Source: Sphingobacteriales bacterium
Lineage (GTDB): Bacteria; Bacteroidota; Bacteroidia; Chitinophagales; Chitinophagaceae
Assembly (NCBI GenBank): GCA_016219985.1
Contig: JACRJO010000032.1
Coordinates: 1-64,000 of the forward strand
Reading direction: 5' to 3'
DNA: 64,000 nucleotides
A program made the translations under genes and the position numbers. The notes beneath the pieces were generated by a model. That model saw only the letters and a list, made by a program, of their open reading frames with translations, was not told the origin of the DNA and did no database searches. How positions within the stretch are numbered: the first letter of the stretch is position 1; every line of letters starts with the position of its first letter. Below, piece by piece: positions 18,236 to 26,127 of this stretch.

Positions 18236-20263
18236 TTAATTCCTGGTCGTTACGACAACCACGCCGTTTTTCCCTTTTTGTCCAAACCGGGCTTTCGCAT
18301 TTTCACCCTTTACCACATCCACGGAGACAATGACAGCAGGGTTTATTTTATCGGCATCAGCTTTTGATTTTTCCACCCCATCGACAACATAAAGGGGCAG
18401 CGGGGCATCTTTCGTAGTAACCCGGATGACCGCTTCTTTTGCATTCTTTCCATAGAGCCGGGTGGCGGACTCCCCCTTCAATACCTCCATCTTTTCTATC
18501 GTTTCCGGCTTCAGGGCCTCCACTTCCGCTTTCCCGGAAATTTTTCCGTTGAGAATATACAAAACATTACCCGGGTAAGGCTGTGGGACGGGGGTGCGGC
18601 TCCCTGTTGAATTTATACCGGCAGTCCCTGCGTCTTCCGACCAGCCTGGAGGAGGAGGCGGGGGCGGCGGCGTTCCATATTTTTTTATAAAAGTCTCCTT
18701 TTCAGCAGGGACAGAAAGATCATAATTCTCTTGTTTACCATCCTGCAAAAAGACAGTTGCTTTATTGTCCTTGTGAATACTGATATTCCTGACCCCCTTT
18801 GGCATTGCCGGCGCTGGCGGGGGCGGAGGAGGGGTGCCGTATTTTTTCTCAAATGCTTTTTTCTCCGCAGGATTGGCAAAATCGTACTGCTCCACCGTAC
18901 CATTTTTTAAGCTCACCCTTGCTTTTCCATTGCTGATCTCAATGGACTCAACATTTTCCGGCAGTTTGGGCGCAGCCGGGTAACCCGGGACCAGTATCCC
19001 CCCATGAGCAGGGGGCGGCGGGGGTGGCATCAAGGGCATGCCGGCAACGATATTCCCGGCTGGTGCAGGTGGCGGCGGCGGATAAGGCAGGGGTCCGTAT
19101 TTTTTTTCTGCTGCTTTTCTTTCCTCCTCAGATTCCACATTAATCCTTTCAACTGTCCCGTCTTTCTTAGTAAGATGAAGAATGGCCACGGTATTATCCT
19201 GGCGAAATACCCATCCGGCTTCTTTTACCTCCGGATTTCTATCCAGGAATTCTTTTACGGGATTAGCAACCGGCGTTGCTGGCGGCGGAGGCGGAGCTGG
19301 CATTACTTTATCCGGAATGGTATCAATACCCTTTCCTGGTTCAGAACCGGCAAGGCTGCTAAGGCTCCTGCTTCCGGAACTTCCTGCATCCTTCCAGTTA
19401 TTCCGGAAGGCAAGTAACAAGACCGAAAGGAGGGGCAGCATAAAAAGGAATTTTACCAAATGGACTTTGGCTGAGCGGAATTTGTTCATCATGGCTATAC
19501 GTTTTTTTAATGATGAGAAATTGAACTGATTGGCTATACTAAAATGATTGTTACCGATTACTTTTAACAGGAGATACTGGTATTGCTTCCGGTCCATCCC
19601 CTGTTTCAGCACCTGCCGGTCCGCGATAAATTCCAGGTTTTGCCGGATGGATTTCTTCAGCAGCCAGGCAAAAGGATTGTACCAGTTCAGCAGGCAGAGC
19701 AATTCGCCCCAGATAATATCCACACTGTGTTTTTGTTTCACATGCACAAACTCGTGCCGGATAATCTCTTCCAGTTCATCGCTGTTGTGCTGCTCCTTAT
19801 TGATAAAAATGGAATTGCCGAAAGAAAATGGGATAATGGGCTTCCCCACCTGGTATATGCGCATCCCGTCATGGTTCAGCAGGGTGGATTTTTTCCGCAT
19901 CTGCCGGATGGACCATAACTGGATCCCCAGCCGGGCAAGCAGGAACAGCACACCTGCCAGCAATACCATCACCCCATAATCCCAGGCGGAGAACGTGCCG
20001 TGTCCATTTTTTTCACTGGCAAATTTTGCCTGCTGCCCGATCATCGGCACCCAGCTGATCACCATGCTGTCTTTAATAGTCGTCTGTTCCAGGGTCCGTG
20101 AAATATCCACAAAGGGCAGCCAGAAACTTAACAGGGTGTATCCCAGCAGGTAAACGCGGTTCCAGTTGTAAAAGGTCAGCCGCCGCAATACGAACTGGTA
20201 AAACAGGAATACCACCCCGAGGCTGAGGGAAAGTTTGAACAGGTATTCGAAGAGGTAGGGCAT
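18236..20263 (-). CDS. M56 (BlaR1-like) membrane metallopeptidase with Pro-rich repeats and SusC-plug-like C-terminus
   Basis: A 675-residue sensor/protease. The N-terminal 275 residues form the M56 module: TM helices near 5-25, 35-50, 95-112 and 270-290, and a zinc motif HEFVHVKQKH (about 170). Three periplasmic repeats of about 45 residues follow. Each ends in KYG then a proline run, and each precedes that with a short beta segment and a '.NG.VE.YD...AEKKAFEKKYG'-like stretch. The C-terminus holds two plug-like units (VLYILNGK...EKMEVLKGESATRLYGKNA and LYVVDGVE...VDVVKGENAKARFGQKGKNGVVVVTT), as in SusC plugs. No penicillin-binding domain is seen. It probably cleaves the upstream BlaI-like repressor when triggered; the signal is unknown. 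Confidence 0.88.
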   Translation of the reverse strand: MPYLFEYLFKLSLSLGVVFLFYQFVLRRLTFYNWNRVYLLGYTLLSFWLPFVDISRTLEQTTIKDSMVISWVPMIGQQAKFASEKNGHGTFSAWDYGVMVLLAGVLFLLARLGIQLWSIRQMRKKSTLLNHDGMRIYQVGKPIIPFSFGNSIFINKEQHNSDELEEIIRHEFVHVKQKHSVDIIWGELLCLLNWYNPFAWLLKKSIRQNLEFIADRQVLKQGMDRKQYQYLLLKVIGNNHFSIANQFNFSSLKKRIAMMNKFRSAKVHLVKFLFMLPLLSVLLLAFRNNWKDAGSSGSRSLSSLAGSEPGKGIDTIPDKVMPAPPPPPATPVANPVKEFLDRNPEVKEAGWVFRQDNTVAILHLTKKDGTVERINVESEEERKAAEKKYGPLPYPPPPPAPAGNIVAGMPLMPPPPPPAHGGILVPGYPAAPKLPENVESIEISNGKARVSLKNGTVEQYDFANPAEKKAFEKKYGTPPPPPPAPAMPKGVRNISIHKDNKATVFLQDGKQENYDLSVPAEKETFIKKYGTPPPPPPPPGWSEDAGTAGINSTGSRTPVPQPYPGNVLYILNGKISGKAEVEALKPETIEKMEVLKGESATRLYGKNAKEAVIRVTTKDAPLPLYVVDGVEKSKADADKINPAVIVSVDVVKGENAKARFGQKGKNGVVVVTTRN

Positions 20264-20267
20264 AAAT

Positions 20268-20314
20268 GGGGTTGAGGGTTTGGGGTTGAGGGTTGAGGGT
20301 TAGGGTTTAGGGTT
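20268..20314. repeat. Telomere-like word tract GGGTTGAGGGTTTAGGG
   Basis: Tandem variants of GGGTTGA/GGGTTTA fill the gap between the BlaI-like stop and the BlaR-like start. The last codons (NPKP) and the TAA stop of the BlaI-like gene lie inside the tract. Confidence 0.88.
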
Positions 20315-20665
20315 CTCCTTTTCAATCATCCGGATAATTTCCTTCAATTCCCTGGCGGAGAGTTTTTTCTGCTCCACGAAAAAGTTCACCAGTTCCTTGT
20401 AGGAGTTATCAAAATACTCCTTCACCACTTTGCCCATGAATTTCTTCTTGTATTCCTCTTCACTCACGGCCGGTTTGTACAGGTAGGCATTGCCAAGGAG
20501 CCGGCTGTGGAGATAGCCCTTTTTTTCCAGGTTTTTGATGGTGGAAGCCACGGTGGTATAGGGGATGCCGGCATCAAGGTATTCCATAAAGGCTTTTACA
20601 TTGCCTTCACCGCTGCGCCAGACGGCCTGCATGGTTTCCTCTTCGGCATGGGTGAGTTTTTCCAT
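20300..20665 (-). CDS. BlaI/MecI/CopY-family transcriptional repressor
   Basis: A 121-residue winged-helix repressor. Seen: LTHAEEETMQAVWRSGEGNVKAFMEYL (helices 1-2), IPYTTVASTIKNLEKKGYLHSRLLGNAYLYKPAVSEEEY (recognition helix, wing and proteolysis region), and a C-terminal dimerisation helix pair. It is followed 36 bases later by the M56 peptidase gene, the standard repressor/protease operon. Two palindromes directly before its start are candidate autoregulatory operators. The extreme C-terminus NPKP is encoded by a repeat tract. Confidence 0.93.
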   Translation of the reverse strand: MEKLTHAEEETMQAVWRSGEGNVKAFMEYLDAGIPYTTVASTIKNLEKKGYLHSRLLGNAYLYKPAVSEEEYKKKFMGKVVKEYFDNSYKELVNFFVEQKKLSARELKEIIRMIEKENPKP

Positions 20666-20668
20666 ATC

Positions 20669-20702
20669 TACGAAATTTCCGTAAACCTACGAATATTTCG
20701 TA
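20669..20702. promoter_or_regulatory. Double-dyad BlaI-type operator
   Basis: TACGAAATTTCCGTA (20669-20683) and TACGAATATTTCGTA (20688-20702) are two similar palindromes 19 bases apart, about two helical turns. They lie 4-37 bases upstream of the BlaI-like start. Same-face binding by two repressor dimers is inferred. Known BlaI operators are TACA/TGTA dyads of similar layout. Confidence 0.75.
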
Positions 20703-21330
20703 ATTAGCCAAATTTATTTTGTTAAACTTATCTGAAGGATGGGCAGGATGCTGGAAAGGGGATAGGGAATGGTGAATGGGGCCTTCTGTGAAAATTGCGT
20801 TTCTACCCGCCGGCAACTTTTTTTTGGCCACTGATTGCACGCCTGCCTGCTCGCCTCGCTGCGAAGCGGGCCGGCAAAGGCAGGGATGAACACGGATTTA
20901 TTTGCCGGTGCAAATGTTATTGCCACAAAAAGGCACGAAAGCACACGAAAGGAATATAACTTCCCATCTTCCCGGCCTTTTGGGGGCCACAGATTGCACA
21001 GATAACCACGGATTTGTATGCCCATGGCAACTGTTAGGGCCACGCCTGTCTGTCCGGCCTGCTTCGCCATGGGCGAGCCCGTTTTGCCGCAAGGCGAGTA
21101 GGCAGGAAAGCACAGGCCGTTATATATAACAATCATTGAATTCTTTTGCTGTAGCTATTAAAATGGCCCTACAATTGGCGGAGGCTAAAGTCCCCCTCTC
21201 GCCTCGCTAAGCCAGGCGCAGCGGGTCGGGGGACCTGCCTACCGCAGGCAGGTTTAGGGGGCCAAGCACACGAATTTTGATGAATAGCCGTATTCCCATT
21301 TATTAAATGAAACTCTCTTAGATGGGACTA
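20703..21330. repeat. Gene-free composite repeat region, inverted copy of the 4.2-4.7 kb array
   Basis: No credible gene. Palindromic elements lie at 20842-20884, 21045-21106 (long form, opposite orientation to those near 4.2 kb) and 21234-21252. Bases about 20864-20985 read in reverse complement closely follow about 4240-4447: the same order of GGGAAG..GGGAAG, CTTTCGTGTGCTTTCGTG, GTGGCAATAACATTTGC, GCAAATAAATCCGTGTTCATC, CCTGCC. Confidence 0.8.
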
Positions 21331-21405
21331 CTAACCACTAACTATAAACTACTAACTACAAACCTGCCTGACCGGCAGGCAGGCTACTAACTACTAACTC
21401 AACCA
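21330..21405. repeat. Word tract CTACTAACTAC with nested palindrome
   Basis: ACTACTAACTACAAAC words interrupted at 21363-21383 by the palindrome CCTGCCTG.CCGGCAGGCAGG. The tract extends into the 3' end of the cysteine desulfurase gene. Confidence 0.85.
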
Positions 21406-22516
21406 TCTTCTCCACAACAAAATCAATCTCCTCCTTCGTATTGTGTTTGCAGAAAGAAAAGCGGACCGGCACCAGGTTGGGATTGTTATTGATGGCCCGG
21501 ATCACATGGCTGCCGATATCTGCCCCGCTGCTGCAGGCGCTGCCGCCGGAGGCACAGATGCCGAGCATATCCAGGTTAAAGAGGATCATTTCGGATTTCT
21601 CCGTCTTGGGGAGCGCTACATTGAGCACTGTGTACAGGCTCTTCCCGGCATAATCTCCGTTAAACTGCACACCCGGAATTCTTTGCTGTAATTGCTCAAT
21701 CATATATGTTTTCAGTGACTGGATATAGGCGCTGTCCTTTTCCTGGTTCCGGTCCGCCAGTTCCAGCGCTTTGGCAAAGCCGACGATACCATACAGGTTC
21801 TCCGTACCGGCCCGCATATTCCGCTCCTGCCCTCCCCCGAAGATCACCGGGCTGACTTTGATATTATCATTGATATATAAAATACCCACGCCCTTGGGAC
21901 CATGAAACTTATGGCCGGCGCCGGTAGCAAAATGCACCGGGTTTCCCCTCAGGTCGATCTTGTAATGCCCGATCGTCTGCACGGTATCCGAATGAAAAAT
22001 AGCACTGTATTTCTTACAGATTTCGCCGGCCGCGTAAATATCCAGCAGGTTGCCGATCTCATTATTGGCATGCATCAGGCTTACGAGGCAGCGCTCCGCC
22101 CGGGCGGCCAGTTGGTCTTCCAGGTCCTGCAGGTCCACATGACCATCGGGCAGAATCTTTACAAAACTGCTGGTCACGGTATCCTGGTGATCAAAATGCT
22201 CCACTGCATGCAATACCGCATGGTGCTCGATGGGTGAGGTAATGATATGCCGGCAGCCCAGGTCACGGATGGAAGCGGCAATGGCCATATTATCGCTCTC
22301 GGTGCCGCCACTGGTAAAGAAAATCTCGCCGGGATTGGCCTGCAGGATCCGGGCCACGGTCTTCCGGGCGTTCTCAATGGCCAGCCGGCTCTCCCTTCCA
22401 TACGAATAAACGGAGGAGGGATTCCCGAAATGAGTGGTCATATAAGGCAGCATGGCCTCCAGGACCTCAGGGTCCAATTGAGTGGTCGCTGCGTTATCTA
22501 AATAGATGCGGTTCAT
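21356..22516 (-). CDS. Cysteine desulfurase (NifS/IscS family)
   Basis: A PLP enzyme that takes sulfur from cysteine for Fe-S clusters or thio-modifications; 386 residues from the ATG at 22516 (MNRIYLDNAATTQLD). Seen: FTSGGTESDNMAI, the PLP Asp and His regions, the Schiff-base Lys in FATGAGHKFHGPKGVG, and the catalytic-Cys loop GICASGGSACSSGAD. The native protein seems to end around EKMVEL; the final residues VVSSLPAGQAGL and the TAG stop are translated from the word tract and palindrome that follow. No isc/suf gene is adjacent. Confidence 0.93.
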   Translation of the reverse strand: MNRIYLDNAATTQLDPEVLEAMLPYMTTHFGNPSSVYSYGRESRLAIENARKTVARILQANPGEIFFTSGGTESDNMAIAASIRDLGCRHIITSPIEHHAVLHAVEHFDHQDTVTSSFVKILPDGHVDLQDLEDQLAARAERCLVSLMHANNEIGNLLDIYAAGEICKKYSAIFHSDTVQTIGHYKIDLRGNPVHFATGAGHKFHGPKGVGILYINDNIKVSPVIFGGGQERNMRAGTENLYGIVGFAKALELADRNQEKDSAYIQSLKTYMIEQLQQRIPGVQFNGDYAGKSLYTVLNVALPKTEKSEMILFNLDMLGICASGGSACSSGADIGSHVIRAINNNPNLVPVRFSFCKHNTKEEIDFVVEKMVELVVSSLPAGQAGL

Positions 22517-22667
22517 GTGTTTGCCGGTACCGGTGAAAAATAAGCCGCAAAGGTAAGCATTAGGGCGCATAAAAGCGGGGTTGATCCACCGCCCCCGTGC
22601 GTAAAAAGGGAGCTGATTTTAACCGCCCTGTCCTTTATTGAAGTACCTTGAAGTACAATTGATGCAT

Positions 22668-23282
22668 ATGGAAAAACATTCCCCGGATTGCCCGGGCGAA
22701 AGCCGGCGCAATTTCATTAAGCAAACCACGGCCCTGACTGCACTGACCGTTGTCCCTTCCGTCCTGGTAAAAGCAGGCGAACAACATGAAGCCATCGCTT
22801 CCTTCCTTGAAAAAACACCCCTGCAACTGGAAGTAAACGGGAAAACCGTACAGGTACTGGTGGATCCGGGGGTCAGTTTATTGGACATGCTGCGTGAACA
22901 ACTGGGGCTGACCGGTACCAAGAAAGGATGCGACCAGGGACATTGCGGCGCCTGTATCGTTCATGTGGACGGGAAACGGGTCAATTCCTGCCTGAGTGAA
23001 GCCGCTGAGCATAATGGTAAAAAGATCACGACGATCGAGGGACTGGCGAACGGAGACCAGCTGCATCCCGTACAGGAAGCTTTTATTAAACACGATGCCT
23101 TCCAGTGCGGTTATTGCACACCGGGACAAATCATGTCGGCCGTGGCCTGCATCCGGGATGGACAGGCCAATACTCCGGACGAAATCCGGGAATATATGAG
23201 TGATAATATCTGCCGCTGCGGAGCCTACCCCAATATCGTGGCTGCGATACTTGAAGCAAAAAAAAGCGGGCAAAAGATCTGA
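22668..23282 (+). CDS. Tat-exported (2Fe-2S) subunit of a molybdenum hydroxylase
   Basis: Electron-transfer subunit of the xanthine oxidase family, 204 residues from ATG 22668 (ATG 22662 is equally possible). The N-terminus carries a twin-arginine signal (ESRRNFIKQTTALTALTVVPSVLV). The plant-type 2Fe-2S domain has GCDQGHCGACIVHVDGKRVNSC and the second cluster domain has FQCGYCTPGQIM...CRCGAY, so all eight cysteines are present. The large subunit follows 39 bases later. The layout resembles E. coli PaoA (YagT), also Tat-targeted, so the complex is probably folded in the cytoplasm and exported to the periplasm. Confidence 0.92.
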   Translation: MEKHSPDCPGESRRNFIKQTTALTALTVVPSVLVKAGEQHEAIASFLEKTPLQLEVNGKTVQVLVDPGVSLLDMLREQLGLTGTKKGCDQGHCGACIVHVDGKRVNSCLSEAAEHNGKKITTIEGLANGDQLHPVQEAFIKHDAFQCGYCTPGQIMSAVACIRDGQANTPDEIREYMSDNICRCGAYPNIVAAILEAKKSGQKI

Positions 23283-23321
23283 TCCTGTAACTGATTACCT
23301 GAACCATTTCAATACAATACC

Positions 23322-25544
23322 ATGGATAAGGAAAAATTCTTTACCCCCTCCGGAGAAGAGGATGACCGGGTAGACGGGATAGAAAAAGTAACCGGGCGTG
23401 CCAAATATACGGCCGATCATAAACCCGAAAATATGGTCTACGCGGTATTTGTAACCAGTACCATTGCCCGCGGCGCCATCAAAAACCTGCAGCTTAGCGA
23501 TGCGAAAAACGCCCCGGGTGTGCTGGAAATTCTTTCCCACCTTAACTGCCCTCCCGTTCCGGGTTACCAGCCCTGGGCCAAAGACCCCAATAAAAAGGGA
23601 TTTGAATGGCGCGGGTTAAAACCTTTCCAGAACAATCTCGTCTGGTACTACGGCCAGCCGATTGCATTAGTGGTGGCCCTTACCTGGGAAAAAGCGGTGA
23701 AGGCTGCCGCACTGGTAAAAGCAGAATATGTGGCGGAAGTAGCGGAAACTGATTTTGAAAAATTCAGGACCGATCCTTCCCGGCTGAAACCATCCGGCGA
23801 ATACAAACGCGGGGAAGCCGATGCCTTTAAAAAGGCGGAGGTTTTTGTGGAACGGGAATACCATACGCCCATTGAAACACATAATCCCATTGAACTGCAT
23901 GCCACCATCGCAGTATGGGACGGCGATGATAAACTCACCGTGTACGATAAATCGCAGGGACCTAAGGGCACCCAGTCAGAACTGGCCCGCAACTTCGGGC
24001 TGGATGAAAAGAATGTACGGGTCATCAGCAAATTTGTGGGCGGGGCTTTCGGTTCTGCCCTGCGCAGCTGGCCCCATGTACCCGCTGCCTGTATTGCTGC
24101 AAAAATGGTGAAACGCCCCGTAAGGCTGCAGCTCACCCGCCGGCAGATGTTTACCATGGTTGGCTACCGGCCCATGGCCTGGCAGTATATCGCCATTGGC
24201 GCCAGCAGGGAAGGCAAACTCACAGGTATCACCCATCATGCCGTGAGCATCACCTCCCGGTATGAAGATTTCCGCGAAGGGATCGTAAACGCGTCCCAGT
24301 ATTTATATGACTGCCCCAACGTCAACACGAGCTATAAAATACTGCCGCAGGATGTGAACACTCCCACCTGGATGCGCGGACCAGGAGAAGCCACCGGGGC
24401 TTTTGCCCTGGAATCGGCCCTTGATGAACTGGCGTATAAGCTGAATATGGACCCGGTGGAACTGCGGATCAAAAACTACGCGGAACTGCACCCGGTGAAT
24501 AAACTTCCCTGGACCAGTAAATTCCTGAAAGAATGTTACGATAAGGGACGTGAACTGGTGGGCTGGTCAAAACGGCCTGCTGTACCGCGTACACTTACCG
24601 AAGACGGCAAACTGATCGGTTATGGTATGGGCGGGGGCGTATTCGGCGCCTCCCGTGGCACTGCAGCCGTGAAAGCCGTACTGAACAGCGAAGGCAAACT
24701 CACCCTCTACAGTGCCGTAAGCGATATGGGCCCCGGCACAGCTACAGCCATGGTTCGCATTGCAGCCGGCGTTATGCAGATGCCTGCTTCCGGCATCCGT
24801 TTTCTCCTGGGAGATACGGAATTCCCGCCTGGCCCGACCCAGGGAGGTTCCACCACCACATCCACCGTGGGTACAGCGGTGAGCATGGTTTGTGAAACAC
24901 TGAAGGCCCAGCTGATCGAACTGGCACAGAAATCCCCTGGTTTCAGCGGACTCAGTACGGAGGAACTGGCCTGTGGCAATGAAACGGTTTATGCAAAAAA
25001 AGACGAAAGCAAAAAAATCAGCCTGGGGGCGCTTGTCACAGCCAGTGGAAAACCCCAATTAGAGATCCTGAAAGAAACAGGTCCTGACCCGGCTGTACGG
25101 AGTAAATACGCGATGAATTCCTTCTCCGCACATTTCGTAAAAGTGGCCGTGGACCCTGTTACCGGCGCTATCGAACTAAAAAAAATTGTTTGTACCGGTG
25201 ATGGCGGAAAGATCGTCAGTCCCAAAACCGCCCGCAGCCAGATGATTGGCGGTGCGGTGGGCGGAATTGGAATGGCATTGACTGAAGAAGCGCTGATCGA
25301 TACCCAAACTGGCAAATACCTGACGGATACACTGGGTACTTATCATGTGCCCCGGCACCGGGATGTTCCGTTTATCGATACCTGGTTCCCCGACAAACCG
25401 GACCTGCTGATCAATCCCATGGGCTCAAAAGGCGTGGGAGAAATTGCCCTGATCGGGTTTGCCGCAGCAGTGGCCAACGCGGTATACAACGCCACCGGGA
25501 AAAGAGTAAACAGGCTGCCCATCAAACCGGGAATGCTGGTATAG
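23322..25544 (+). CDS. Molybdopterin-binding subunit of a xanthine dehydrogenase-family enzyme
   Basis: A 740-residue catalytic subunit. It has the N-terminal aldehyde oxidase/xanthine dehydrogenase a/b hammerhead domain (about 15-130), then the molybdenum cofactor-binding domain with VGGAFGSALRSWPHVPAACIAA, MRGPGEATGAFALESALDELA, and GPTQGGSTTTSTVGTAVSM. The C-terminal KGVGEIALIGFAAAVANAVYNATG contains the conserved catalytic-Glu motif (GVGE). No signal peptide, so it would travel with its Tat-bearing partner. No FAD subunit gene is found next to it. Substrate (aldehyde, purine or N-heterocycle) cannot be decided. Confidence 0.92.
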   Translation: MDKEKFFTPSGEEDDRVDGIEKVTGRAKYTADHKPENMVYAVFVTSTIARGAIKNLQLSDAKNAPGVLEILSHLNCPPVPGYQPWAKDPNKKGFEWRGLKPFQNNLVWYYGQPIALVVALTWEKAVKAAALVKAEYVAEVAETDFEKFRTDPSRLKPSGEYKRGEADAFKKAEVFVEREYHTPIETHNPIELHATIAVWDGDDKLTVYDKSQGPKGTQSELARNFGLDEKNVRVISKFVGGAFGSALRSWPHVPAACIAAKMVKRPVRLQLTRRQMFTMVGYRPMAWQYIAIGASREGKLTGITHHAVSITSRYEDFREGIVNASQYLYDCPNVNTSYKILPQDVNTPTWMRGPGEATGAFALESALDELAYKLNMDPVELRIKNYAELHPVNKLPWTSKFLKECYDKGRELVGWSKRPAVPRTLTEDGKLIGYGMGGGVFGASRGTAAVKAVLNSEGKLTLYSAVSDMGPGTATAMVRIAAGVMQMPASGIRFLLGDTEFPPGPTQGGSTTTSTVGTAVSMVCETLKAQLIELAQKSPGFSGLSTEELACGNETVYAKKDESKKISLGALVTASGKPQLEILKETGPDPAVRSKYAMNSFSAHFVKVAVDPVTGAIELKKIVCTGDGGKIVSPKTARSQMIGGAVGGIGMALTEEALIDTQTGKYLTDTLGTYHVPRHRDVPFIDTWFPDKPDLLINPMGSKGVGEIALIGFAAAVANAVYNATGKRVNRLPIKPGMLV

Positions 25545-25583
25545 CATAATTTTATTTATACGATCAATTAAAGAAACTGTTTC

Positions 25584-26063
25584 ATGAAACCTGTATGCGC
25601 GGCATTTCTCTTATTGTTGTTTTTAAATGGGAATGGCCAGGTCATCAACCGGGGTCCGATTGAAATTCACAAGAACTTTTTTGGAACGGGCTTTTGGGGA
25701 AATGACCGGAAACTGACCAATGCGGAACTGATGAACACCCTTTCTGCCCATCCCGCTGCCCATACCGAAATGAAAAAGGCCCGGGCCAACCAGGCATTTT
25801 CAACCGTTTTTTCTTTTGCCGGCGGCGCCTTGATCGGCTGGCCCATTGGCACTGCCGCTGGTGGCGGGGATCCCAACTGGACCCTGGCCGCTGTTGGCGC
25901 GGGGCTGGTAGCCATTGCAATTCCGTTTGAGATCGCTTTTAACAAAAAGGCTAAGAATGCGATCAGCCTGTATAACAGCAGCCTGCAAAAAAGCAGCGGT
26001 CGTAAACCTGTAGTAAATTTAGGAATAAGTGCAAATAGAGCCCGGCTGGTCCTGCATCTCTAA
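25584..26063 (+). CDS. Hypothetical exported protein, 159 aa
   Basis: Not recognised. Signal peptide (MKPVCAAFLLLLFLNGNGQ), then a soluble segment (NFFGTGFWGNDRKLTNAELMNTL), a helix with AHTEMKKARANQAFSTVFS, and two Gly/Ala-rich hydrophobic stretches (FAGGALIGWPIGTAAGGG and WTLAAVGAGLVAIAIPFEIAF) that may be a membrane hairpin. It begins 40 bases after the molybdenum hydroxylase and may be co-transcribed with it, but the link is only positional. Confidence 0.65.
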   Translation: MKPVCAAFLLLLFLNGNGQVINRGPIEIHKNFFGTGFWGNDRKLTNAELMNTLSAHPAAHTEMKKARANQAFSTVFSFAGGALIGWPIGTAAGGGDPNWTLAAVGAGLVAIAIPFEIAFNKKAKNAISLYNSSLQKSSGRKPVVNLGISANRARLVLHL

Positions 26064-26075
26064 AAGGAAACTGTC

Positions 26076-26119
26076 GCATAAAAAAAGCTGATCCGGGAAA
26101 GGATCAGCTTTTTTTATGC
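26076..26119. terminator. Bidirectional terminator
   Basis: A perfect 19-bp stem (26076-26094 with 26101-26119) around a GGGAAA loop, with seven A on one side and seven T on the other. It sits between convergent genes. Confidence 0.92.
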
Positions 26120-26127
26120 GTTCTGTA

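Noticed and set aside
20703..21405. CRISPR array
   Set aside because: The repeats are palindromic, irregularly spaced and unequal in length, with no unique spacers of constant size and no cas gene nearby.
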